Assembly (NCBI RefSeq): GCF_002743375.1
Contig: NZ_PDZC01000007.1
Span: 118,588 to 182,587 of the forward strand
DNA: 64,000 nt
Reading direction: 5' to 3'
Origin: Sporosarcina sp. P34
Lineage (GTDB): Bacteria > Bacillota > Bacilli > Bacillales_A > Planococcaceae
The notes beneath the pieces are model-generated. The model made no database searches. It saw only the letters and a list, made by a program, of their open reading frames with translations, and had not been told where the DNA came from. The stretch's first letter is position 1, and each line of letters begins with the position of its first letter. Of this stretch, positions 1 through 6,602 are shown piece after piece. Position numbers and translations under genes: made by a program.

Positions 1-169
1 GAACGACAGGACCTCTCAAACTGAAAATATGATGTGTTTCTTTAAATTCTTGAACTAATTGCGGTAGATCCTCTTCATGACTCCCCATTCCATGAAGTAA
101 AAATAGCGCAGGTTGTTTTTCTTCTGTATTCGCGGGCTTTGTATGTGTAAATGTAAATGGTGATTTCAT
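1..169 (-). CDS. Alpha/beta hydrolase (carboxylesterase/phospholipase type), N-terminal part only
   Basis: The gene runs off the left edge, so only about 56 N-terminal residues are visible. They include FLLHGMGSHEEDLPQLV, the HGxG oxyanion-hole loop that follows the first core strand in the phospholipase/carboxylesterase group of alpha/beta hydrolases. The Ser-His-Asp triad lies outside the window, so activity cannot be judged. I placed the start at the ATG at 169 because a GGGGAG ribosome binding site sits seven bases upstream. An ATG two codons earlier (175) lies almost on top of that site. The substrate is unknown. Confidence 0.7.
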   Translation of the reverse strand, partial: MKSPFTFTHTKPANTEEKQPALFLLHGMGSHEEDLPQLVQEFKETHHIFSLRGPVV

Positions 170-215
170 AGTCATTCTCCCCTTTTCTCTTCTTTATGCC
201 ACTAGTTTACCACAG

Positions 216-247
216 AAAAAAGCGTCTGCCACTATATGCGACAGACG
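216..247 (-). terminator. Terminator after hrtBA
   Basis: On the minus strand an imperfect stem (CGTCTG pairing with CAGACG plus weaker inner pairs) is followed by six T. It lies downstream of hrtA and the tiny frame at 280-339, closing that transcript. Confidence 0.7.
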
Positions 248-279
248 TGTTGAACGGCTTATTTATTTTCTGGCTACGC

Positions 280-339
280 TCATACTTCATCCCAGTTGAT
301 AGTTCCATCTTTGTATTGATCACGGTGTTCTTTAGTCAT
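280..339 (-). CDS. Possible 19-residue peptide in the hrtBA transcript
   Basis: A short frame starts 21 bases after the hrtA stop and ends before the terminator at 216-247. It encodes a charged peptide beginning MTKEHRDQYK and ending NWDEV. No clear Shine-Dalgarno sequence precedes the ATG, and a stop codon lies in frame just upstream. I do not recognise it. Its place inside a heme-stress transcript and its non-random, strongly acidic/basic composition are the only reasons to keep it. Confidence 0.25.
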   Translation of the reverse strand: MTKEHRDQYKDGTINWDEV

Positions 340-360
340 TGTATCGATGGGTCAACTGTT

Positions 361-1038
361 TTATTCTACTATATAACCATCTCGCATCGTTATAACCCGA
401 TCAACATACCGTAGCATCTCTTCATCATGCGTCACCATCAATGTCGTTAAATGTAATGTACGTGTTAATTCCTGCAATAATTCCATCACACCTTTCGAGC
501 GTTTCGTATCAAGACTTGCAGTGGGTTCATCTGCAAATAAGATCTTTGGACGATGAATGATCGCGCGAGCAATCGCTACACGTTGACGCTCTCCTCCTGA
601 TAAAGAAGAAGGATACGCATCTTTGCGGTGCTGCATTTCAACTAACTTTAACATCTCATCTATTGCTTTAGCTTGTTCCTTTTTACTCGTTTTCGTTTCC
701 GCTACGTCAAGCATCAACTGCAGTTGCTCTTCCACCGTCAAAAAAGGAACCAAGTGGGAAGACTGAAAAACAAATCCGAAGTCCGTTGCACGAACATGGC
801 GAATCTCTTCCTGACTCATTTTCGTCATGTCTTTCCCTTCAAATAAAATCTCACCGCCAGATGCTCTTTGCAAACCTGCCGCAATCGTTAAGATGGTTGA
901 TTTTCCAGAGCCGGAAGGGCCAATCAACGCGGTAATTTCCCCTTCTTTCAAAGACAAATTCACACCTTTTAATATCTCTTCTTCGATTTCTCCATTGGTA
1001 AACGTCTTTTTTACATGATCAATAGTAAAGACAGACAT
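361..1038 (-). CDS. hrtA: HrtA-type ABC transporter ATP-binding protein (heme/macrolide-exporter family)
   Basis: A 225-residue cytoplasmic ATPase expected to energise the permease encoded upstream. Walker A (GPSGSGKST) is at residues 40-48, the signature is LSGGERQRVAIARA, and Walker B with the switch is ILFADEPTAS. The start at 1038 is preferred because AAGGAGAGA lies seven bases upstream; a longer frame to 1077 would overlap hrtB more. The hrtB stop and this start are a few bases apart, so the two genes form one operon. The permease partner and the HssR-type box upstream identify it as HrtA, which with HrtB relieves heme toxicity in Firmicutes. LolD/MacB-type sequence alone would not be specific. 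Confidence 0.85.
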   Translation of the reverse strand: MSVFTIDHVKKTFTNGEIEEEILKGVNLSLKEGEITALIGPSGSGKSTILTIAAGLQRASGGEILFEGKDMTKMSQEEIRHVRATDFGFVFQSSHLVPFLTVEEQLQLMLDVAETKTSKKEQAKAIDEMLKLVEMQHRKDAYPSSLSGGERQRVAIARAIIHRPKILFADEPTASLDTKRSKGVMELLQELTRTLHLTTLMVTHDEEMLRYVDRVITMRDGYIVE

Positions 1039-1039
1039 A

Positions 1040-2071
1040 TTACATCTCTCCTTGTTGAATCGCTTGAAGCGGTTCAATTTTTTTCACTTGGATTCCTGAA
1101 ATGGTCGCACCGATAAAACCGACCGTCATAAATACTGCAGATAGCATCCAGACAGTATCCATCGTTAAGTGGAATGGCATGCCTTCAGGGGTAACAAAAC
1201 TGAATGCTTGGCTGAGCGCAATGGACAATACGAGTGAAATAGCGGTAATGACTAGCATCTGATACCAAATCATCTTGAATAACGAAATCGTCTTCATGCC
1301 AATCGCTTTCAATATGCCGTACAACCCGATCTTCTGAACATTCATCATATAGAAGAAAATTGCAAACAACATACCACTGATAATGACAAGGAACCAGACA
1401 ATCATATTCAATGACATCTGCTCTGCACTGTAACTCGGAATAGCATGTAAGAACTCTTTATTCGAAAAAGAATCGAGTGCACTCAGTGTGGGTGCATCTT
1501 TTCCCGGAATGAAAATCGTTTGCATTTCCATCACACGATAGATCTCTTGGTAGTTCGTCATTCCAATGAATGCAACGGGTGCGTGACTGTATTTCTGCTG
1601 CTCCACAAATCCTTTAACAATGAATTCTCCACTAAATTGATTGTTAGTTAAGACGTCACCGACTTCAATACCGTCTTCTTTCAACGAGCTATCCAGAACA
1701 ATTTCCCCGTCTTTGACATTTTCAAATAGCTTAGACTCAGTAGAAGCAACGAATGCTACACTATGCTGCTTATCTTCCGCATCGTTGACAAATCCCATTT
1801 GAACCGAAAATGCGGTTGCATTAGGATTGTCTATAAGTATTTGCTTTTGAACCTCTTCGTCTATTTTGGAGAGATTATACGTACTATCTGCATCTTTACT
1901 TAGATAAAATTGTCCGTCAGGTAAATCTTTTATCAACGCAGCATTATCCTGGGATAACCCATTTGCCAGTCCTGAAATAATAAACGTCAAGAAACTAACG
2001 AGAAATATAATAGATCCAAGAATTAGAAACTTGGCTTTGCTTTTCTTCATTTCTTTCCATGCGATTTTCAT
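1040..2071 (-). CDS. hrtB: HrtB-type ABC permease, heme-efflux system
   Basis: A 343-residue FtsX/MacB-like permease. It has one N-terminal membrane segment (about residues 15-38), a large extracytoplasmic domain, and three C-terminal segments (about 225-335). The N-terminal stretch ISGLANGLSQDNAALIKDLP is characteristic of HrtB as I recall it from Staphylococcus. In that organism HrtBA protects against excess heme and is switched on by HssRS. Here hssRS-like genes lie at 60.7-62.7 kb rather than next door, but a two-copy HssR-type box precedes this gene. The start ATG has GGAGG eight bases upstream. Confidence 0.88.
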   Translation of the reverse strand: MKIAWKEMKKSKAKFLILGSIIFLVSFLTFIISGLANGLSQDNAALIKDLPDGQFYLSKDADSTYNLSKIDEEVQKQILIDNPNATAFSVQMGFVNDAEDKQHSVAFVASTESKLFENVKDGEIVLDSSLKEDGIEVGDVLTNNQFSGEFIVKGFVEQQKYSHAPVAFIGMTNYQEIYRVMEMQTIFIPGKDAPTLSALDSFSNKEFLHAIPSYSAEQMSLNMIVWFLVIISGMLFAIFFYMMNVQKIGLYGILKAIGMKTISLFKMIWYQMLVITAISLVLSIALSQAFSFVTPEGMPFHLTMDTVWMLSAVFMTVGFIGATISGIQVKKIEPLQAIQQGEM

Positions 2072-2103
2072 AGTAACGCCTCCGTGTTATTCTTTATACT
2101 CAC

Positions 2104-2136
2104 ATCTTATCTTATGAAGGTGAACGGAAAATGAAC
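2104..2136 (-). promoter_or_regulatory. Predicted HssR box and -10 element of hrtBA
   Basis: On the minus strand GTTCATTTT, two bases, then GTTCACCTT form a direct repeat with an 11-base period (2117-2136). Seven bases further is TAAGAT (2104-2109), a plausible -10. No separate -35 is seen, as is usual for promoters activated by OmpR/PhoB-type regulators. The S. aureus HssR site is GTTCATATT-N2-GTTCATATT, the same architecture. A second copy with the same geometry lies at 60623-60655. Confidence 0.82.
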
Positions 2137-2238
2137 GGCTCATTACAATGCACGATTTCTCATTACTCTTCTCGAAGGGATATAACTTTCTATTCTATCG
2201 ATACTATGTGAAAATTATCATAAAAAGGTGGGGGTTCG

Positions 2239-3189
2239 ATGATTCGTTTTGAAGAAGTTTCAAAAAGTTATGATATGTCACGCCTAGTCGTAGAATCGGT
2301 GAATTTAGAAATTCAGCGGGGGGAGTTTCTAGTTCTAGTGGGACCAAGTGGTTGTGGAAAGACTACTACGCTTAAGATGATCAACCGACTGATCCCACTT
2401 ACAAAAGGCACGATTTGGCTCGATGGCAAGCGAATCAGTGATTATTCAATCCATGAACTTCGTTGGCAAATTGGTTATGTCTTACAACAAATCGCCTTAT
2501 TTCCCCATATGACAATCGAAGAAAACATTGCAATTGTCCCCGAATTGGTCGGCTGGAAAAAGAAAAAAATCCGCGAACGTGTAACGGAACTGCTTGAAAT
2601 GGTGGGATTAGATCCCGAATTGTATCGGAAGCGTAAACCGAGTGAATTGTCAGGTGGTCAGCAACAGCGAGTAGGTGTTGTGCGCGCACTTGCAGCCGAC
2701 CCAGATATTCTATTGATGGATGAACCATTTAGCGCTCTGGACCCTATTAGTCGTTTGAAACTTCAGGATGATCTACTGGATTTACAGCAAAGAATTCAAA
2801 AAACTATTGTATTCGTCACGCATGATTTACAGGAGGCATTTAAATTAGGTGATCGGGTCTGTATTATGAATGAGGGTAAAATCGAACAAATTGCAACACC
2901 GCAAGAAATTCTTACTAGACCTGCTTCACCGTTCGTGCGTGAATTTACTGCATCGGCTGCAGCACGCACATTTTCCATTGCAGATCATCTGGAGGAAATT
3001 CCTACAAATCTATCGTTGGCTTTCGCGATACCAATTGACTCAGAATGGGGAACGCTCTTACAGTTCTTGACTTCTACTGACCAAGTCGCGATTGAACAAG
3101 ACGGACACGTTGTTGGAATGATTACACGAGAAGGCATTCTCCACTTTCTAGCTGAGCAGTCACGTAAAGGAGGAATAACGAATGAATAG
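2239..3189 (+). CDS. OpuCA/EgtV-type ABC importer ATP-binding protein
   Basis: A 316-residue ATPase of the quaternary-amine uptake (ProV/OpuCA) family. Walker A GPSGCGKTT is at residues 35-43, the signature LSGGQQQRVGVVRA follows, and Walker B is ILLMDEPFSALDP. The C-terminal region (about 235-316) resembles a shortened, poorly conserved CBS-type tail; full OpuCA proteins are usually near 380 residues. A GGTGGGGG ribosome binding site precedes the ATG. The gene overlaps the next by eight bases, so the two are translated together. The substrate may be an osmoprotectant such as betaine, choline or carnitine, or ergothioneine as in pneumococcal EgtUV. Sequence inspection cannot decide between them. 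Confidence 0.85.
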   Translation: MIRFEEVSKSYDMSRLVVESVNLEIQRGEFLVLVGPSGCGKTTTLKMINRLIPLTKGTIWLDGKRISDYSIHELRWQIGYVLQQIALFPHMTIEENIAIVPELVGWKKKKIRERVTELLEMVGLDPELYRKRKPSELSGGQQQRVGVVRALAADPDILLMDEPFSALDPISRLKLQDDLLDLQQRIQKTIVFVTHDLQEAFKLGDRVCIMNEGKIEQIATPQEILTRPASPFVREFTASAAARTFSIADHLEEIPTNLSLAFAIPIDSEWGTLLQFLTSTDQVAIEQDGHVVGMITREGILHFLAEQSRKGGITNE

Positions 3190-4699
3190 TTTTCTGGATG
3201 TTCTTCAAAGTCGGCGCGGTCAATTACTGGACGCTCTGATCGAACATATTCAAATCTCCTTAATCTCCTTATTAATTGCGGTTCTGATTGCGGTTCCACT
3301 TGGCATCTATTTGACAAACCGGCGAAAAATGGCGGAATCTGTCATCGGTGCAAGCGCTGTATTGCAGACAATTCCTTCCCTTGCACTACTCGGTCTATTG
3401 ATTCCCCTATTCGGTATAGGAAAAATACCCGCAATTATAGCGTTAGTCGTCTATGCGTTGTTGCCCATTTTACGTAATACATACACGGGCATTAAAGAAG
3501 TGGATCCTTCACTTAAAGAAGCAGCGACTGCGATGGGAATGAATACCCGAAAAAGGTTGATGAAAGTGGAATTGCCGCTCGCAATGCCGATCATTATGGC
3601 AGGTATCCGCACTTCGATGGTATTGATCGTCGGAACTGCCACATTAGCGGCATTGATTGGCGCAGGTGGACTAGGTGATTTGATATTGCTTGGTATTGAT
3701 CGTAATAATCCATCATTAATTGTCCTAGGCGCTATACCAGCAGCGTTACTAGCACTATTCTTTGATTACTTATTAAAAATATTCGAAGGTCTTTCGTTTA
3801 GGAAAGCTATCACTGCGTTTACCATTTTCGTTATTGTAGCGGTCTTGATGATAGCAGCTCCATTCTTAGGCGGTAACTCCAAACAAGAAATAGTCATTGG
3901 TGCCAAACTTGGCGCAGAACCTGAAATTCTTATTAATATGTACAAACTATTGATCGAAGACCAAACGGATCTTTCCGTGGAATTAAAACCGGGGCTCGGT
4001 AAAACGTCATTCGTCTTCAATGCATTGAAATCTGGAAGCATCGATTTGTACCCGGAGTTTACAGGTACGGCGATATCCGAGTTTTTGAAAGATGAAGCCG
4101 TCAGCAATGACCGAGACGAAGTGTATGAGCAAGCGCGAAAAGGACTAGACGAACAATTTAATATGACATTCCTTACACCGATGTCCTTCAATAATACGTA
4201 TACACTCGCTGTCTCCAAAACATTCCAAGAAGAGTACGGACTTAAAACAATTTCTGATCTAGCCGCAGTGGAACAGGCCGTAAAAGCGGGCTTTACTCTC
4301 GAATTTAATGACCGGGAAGATGGATACTTAGGCATTCAAAAGCTTTATGACATTACGTTCCCTTCCATTCAAACGATGGAACCGAAGCTGCGCTATCAAG
4401 CTATAGAGGCAAGCGAAATCAACTTGATGGACGCCTACTCGACAGATAGCGAGCTACGCGAATATGATTTGTCAGTTCTAGAAGACGATAAAGAACTGTT
4501 CCCACCGTATCAAGGCGCGCCATTGCTTCGCAAAGAGACATTAAAGAAGTATCCTGAACTTGAGGATGCGTTAAATAGTCTAGCCGGAATCGTAACGGAC
4601 GATGAGATGCGTGAAATGAATTATCAAGTGAATGCGGAAGGTGCTAGCGCGAAAACAGTAGCAGAGGCATTTTTGAAAGAACAAGGTTTGTTGGAGTAA
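3182..4699 (+). CDS. OpuC/EgtU-type ABC permease fused to its substrate-binding domain
   Basis: A 505-residue fusion. Residues about 20-235 form the membrane permease with the inner-membrane coupling sequence EAATAMGMNTRKRLMKVELPLA. Residues about 240-505 form an OpuAC-like binding domain starting near KQEIVIGAKLGAEPEIL, presumably outside the membrane. Pneumococcal EgtU and Listeria BilEB have this order and about this length. The start ATG overlaps the end of the ATPase gene and follows AAAGGAGG. The pair forms a complete importer without a separate binding protein. Which ligand it takes up is open; the nearby BCCT and carnitine genes are 16 kb away and are no direct evidence. Confidence 0.85.
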   Translation: MNSFLDVLQSRRGQLLDALIEHIQISLISLLIAVLIAVPLGIYLTNRRKMAESVIGASAVLQTIPSLALLGLLIPLFGIGKIPAIIALVVYALLPILRNTYTGIKEVDPSLKEAATAMGMNTRKRLMKVELPLAMPIIMAGIRTSMVLIVGTATLAALIGAGGLGDLILLGIDRNNPSLIVLGAIPAALLALFFDYLLKIFEGLSFRKAITAFTIFVIVAVLMIAAPFLGGNSKQEIVIGAKLGAEPEILINMYKLLIEDQTDLSVELKPGLGKTSFVFNALKSGSIDLYPEFTGTAISEFLKDEAVSNDRDEVYEQARKGLDEQFNMTFLTPMSFNNTYTLAVSKTFQEEYGLKTISDLAAVEQAVKAGFTLEFNDREDGYLGIQKLYDITFPSIQTMEPKLRYQAIEASEINLMDAYSTDSELREYDLSVLEDDKELFPPYQGAPLLRKETLKKYPELEDALNSLAGIVTDDEMREMNYQVNAEGASAKTVAEAFLKEQGLLE

Positions 4700-4727
4700 T
4701 GCGGAAAGTGTGAACGTTGTTGTACGT

Positions 4728-4860
4728 ATTGAGCGGTTACATGGCAAGTATGAGCGCTTGCGGTGCATGATAGAGCGCGTGTGCATGCTGATAGAGCGCT
4801 TGGACACCGGCTTAGAGCGGTTGATTGAACGGTATGATCGTTTATACGGTTTAATGAGCG
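4728..4860 (+). repeat. 21-base tandem degenerate repeat, left copy
   Basis: The motif GAGCG recurs at 4731, 4752, 4773, 4794 and 4815, exactly 21 bases apart, then in weaker form (GATCG) at 4836 and again at 4856. The usual lead-in is ATA or TAT. It begins 30 bases after the stop of the ABC permease gene and ends before the terminator at 4900. The plus strand is open across it (GTG at 4710 to 4901) and would encode a seven-residue repeat of the form (I/Y/L)ER(L/V)xxx, but no ribosome binding site is seen. A second array of the same period lies at 63749-63884. Confidence 0.8.
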
Positions 4861-4899
4861 AAACGGAACAGCCCACTTCTACTTATCAAGGCAGCCATT

Positions 4900-4949
4900 A
4901 AACTAAAAACAGTCACTGGCAGAAAAATGCTGGTGACTGTTTTTAGTTT
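4900..4949. terminator. Strong bidirectional terminator
   Basis: A perfect 17-base-pair inverted repeat (AAACTAAAAACAGTCAC and its complement) plus a short inner GCA/TGC extension encloses a small loop. T-runs are present for both strands. It ends the ABC importer transcript. Confidence 0.85.
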
Positions 4950-5155
4950 ATTTAATTAAACCATCCACGCAACATATAGGTTGTCGACCTCATCATAACG
5001 CGCGCATGCCCGTCGCGTATGAACATCTTTCCTTAACCCGTGAAATTACCACGGCACTTGACACTTGCAACCATTCATCTCCCCTTTTTAGTTAACTAAT
5101 ATGTATTTAATAAAAATAGATAGCTTTCTTTTACATATTCGGAGTGCCCAATGGC

Positions 5156-5183
5156 TTCAGACAATACTGTAAAATGCTATAAT
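5156..5183 (+). promoter_or_regulatory. Sigma-A-type promoter of the lipoprotein gene
   Basis: TTCAGA (5156-5161) and a perfect TATAAT (5178-5183) are separated by 16 bases. They lie just upstream of AAGGAGG and the ATG at 5212. The 4950-5155 stretch before it holds no gene that I can support. Confidence 0.55.
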
Positions 5184-5211
5184 TAAATATATAGAGAAGG
5201 AGGCATAAGCG

Positions 5212-5814
5212 ATGAAAAAACGAATGAGTATAGCTCTCTTAAGTTGCCTATTATTTCTCAGTGCCTGTGCAGCAACCGATACGAATAAATTGACGATACC
5301 TGAACTTACAGATCGTGAAAAACAAATACTTGAAACAGCTGCCAATACTGCATTTGTCTTTGACTATACAGCTGATCAAAACTATACAAAGGTTAATTTG
5401 TGGGTGGAAAAGTATAAAAAAGGTAAGAAGGTTGCGGAGCCAATCAGCGAGTTATCTACTCCACTGCCTGGTGAGTCGACGAAGGGTAGCATCGTCTTGA
5501 CGGTCACACAAACACTTGAGGAAGAATTATTATTCTCCGCAAGTGTCAGTGACGCTAAAGGCTCTGCGAGTGTGAGTAATCAAGAAGAACTTAAGAGTAT
5601 GGACGATATGGCGACTCTATTTAATACCAATCCACAAGAAGGTTTACTTCTCTCGGATAATATGTTGTTGGCCGGTATCGTCTACACATCTACGACAGAA
5701 GGTTCGCCGACTAGTACGTTATCTAGCGATTTTTATGAACAAAAAGAAGGCTACTTGGATGAATTAAAAAAATACGACGTGGTTTATGTATTACGGGCTT
5801 CGTTTGAAAAATAA
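5212..5814 (+). CDS. Lipoprotein of unknown function
   Basis: A 200-residue protein with a lipoprotein signal peptide: KKR start, a hydrophobic core, and the lipobox LSAC with the lipidated cysteine at residue 19. The mature part shows no motif that I recognise; it is mixed alpha/beta in composition and ends without a membrane anchor. It is therefore expected to be tethered to the outer face of the membrane. It is a single-gene transcript with its own promoter and a terminator shared with the convergent yqeY. AAGGAGG lies eight bases before the ATG. Confidence 0.75.
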   Translation: MKKRMSIALLSCLLFLSACAATDTNKLTIPELTDREKQILETAANTAFVFDYTADQNYTKVNLWVEKYKKGKKVAEPISELSTPLPGESTKGSIVLTVTQTLEEELLFSASVSDAKGSASVSNQEELKSMDDMATLFNTNPQEGLLLSDNMLLAGIVYTSTTEGSPTSTLSSDFYEQKEGYLDELKKYDVVYVLRASFEK

Positions 5815-5815
5815 A

Positions 5816-5854
5816 AGAACTGGATGACAAGTACACGACTTGTCATCCAGTTCT
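5816..5854. terminator. Bidirectional terminator between lipoprotein gene and yqeY
   Basis: AGAACTGGATGACAAGT and its exact complement form a 17-base-pair stem with a five-base loop, between two convergent genes. Confidence 0.85.
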
Positions 5855-5866
5855 CTTATTAATAAT

Positions 5867-6304
5867 TCAGTTCTGCAAATACTCTTTAACTGCCTGCGAA
5901 ACAGTCTTTCCTTCTGCACGACCAGCAACTTCCTTCATTACAACGCCGATTGTCTGACCCATTGATGCATCGGTTGGAGTGCCTAATGATGCGATCAATT
6001 CTTTTACATCTTCCACATTCATCTGCTTCGGCAAATACGATTCAACGATCGCGATCTTCGCTTTTTCTGCTTCCACGATGTCTTCGCGATTGGCTTTTTG
6101 ACCTTCTTCAAGCGATTGTTTGGTTTGCTTGAGTTCACGCTGAACGATTTTGATTTCTTCTTCAATCGTCAGTTCACGCTTTAAATCTAGTGATTCATTC
6201 TGTAGACCAGCCCGCAATAAATTGATGACACCTTTCTTCATTGTGTCTTTTTCCTTCATTGCTGTCCTTATATCGGCCATTAAACGATCTCTTAGTTCTG
6301 ACAT
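5867..6304 (-). CDS. yqeY: YqeY/GatB-domain protein
   Basis: A 145-residue soluble protein spanning the whole YqeY family, which resembles the C-terminal, tRNA-binding domain of GatB. Typical family features are the helical N-terminus (LMADIRTAMKEKDTMKKGVINLLRA) and the C-terminal GQTIGVVMKEVAGRAEGKTVSQAVKEYL. In Bacillus it usually follows rpsU; no rpsU is next to it here. The molecular role remains uncertain; a tRNA-related function is inferred from the fold. The ribosome binding site (GAGGG) is modest. Confidence 0.88.
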   Translation of the reverse strand: MSELRDRLMADIRTAMKEKDTMKKGVINLLRAGLQNESLDLKRELTIEEEIKIVQRELKQTKQSLEEGQKANREDIVEAEKAKIAIVESYLPKQMNVEDVKELIASLGTPTDASMGQTIGVVMKEVAGRAEGKTVSQAVKEYLQN

Positions 6305-6476
6305 TGAAATCCCTCGTTTCTATAGTGTTACTTACAGTATACAAAAAAATCCTTCGTTCAGTCTTGTATTGTCACTCCGTCTGGAATACAAATCGCTAGT
6401 TCAAGGTGGACTGTACTTCCCCTTAGCAATACAATCTCTAACGTACAATGAACGAAAAAGTATCCATCCGCCTTAA

Positions 6477-6505
6477 TTGACGAAAGTAGCGGTCTAGTTT
6501 ACACT
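6477..6505 (+). promoter_or_regulatory. Promoter of topB
   Basis: TTGACG (6477-6482), a 17-base spacer and TACACT (6500-6505) form a good sigma-A promoter about 70 bases ahead of the leader frame at 6573. The rest of the 6305-6570 interval holds no gene I can support. Confidence 0.6.
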
Positions 6506-6572
6506 TTTTAGTAAGTAACTTCTTCATTTAGCGTAAGGCCATAAACCTTATCTATTGGAGGAGTTTTTCGAC

Positions 6573-6602
6573 ATGTATATAAAAAAGGAGTTCATTATAT
6601 GA
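6573..6602 (+). CDS. Nine-residue leader peptide coupled to topB
   Basis: A tiny frame, MYIKKEFII, begins at an ATG nine bases after GGAGGAG and stops with TGA overlapping the topB start (ATGA). The topB ribosome binding site AAGGAG lies inside it. This is the arrangement of a translationally coupled upstream frame. Whether it is translated, and whether it regulates topB, is inference. Confidence 0.45.
   Translation: MYIKKEFII

Noticed and set aside
196..414. Open frame on the plus strand over the hrtA end and terminator
   Set aside because: No ribosome site, crosses a terminator and runs antisense to hrtA.
4728..4860. CRISPR-like array because of regular spacing
   Set aside because: The units are contiguous 21-base repeats with drift, without unique spacers, and no cas gene is near.
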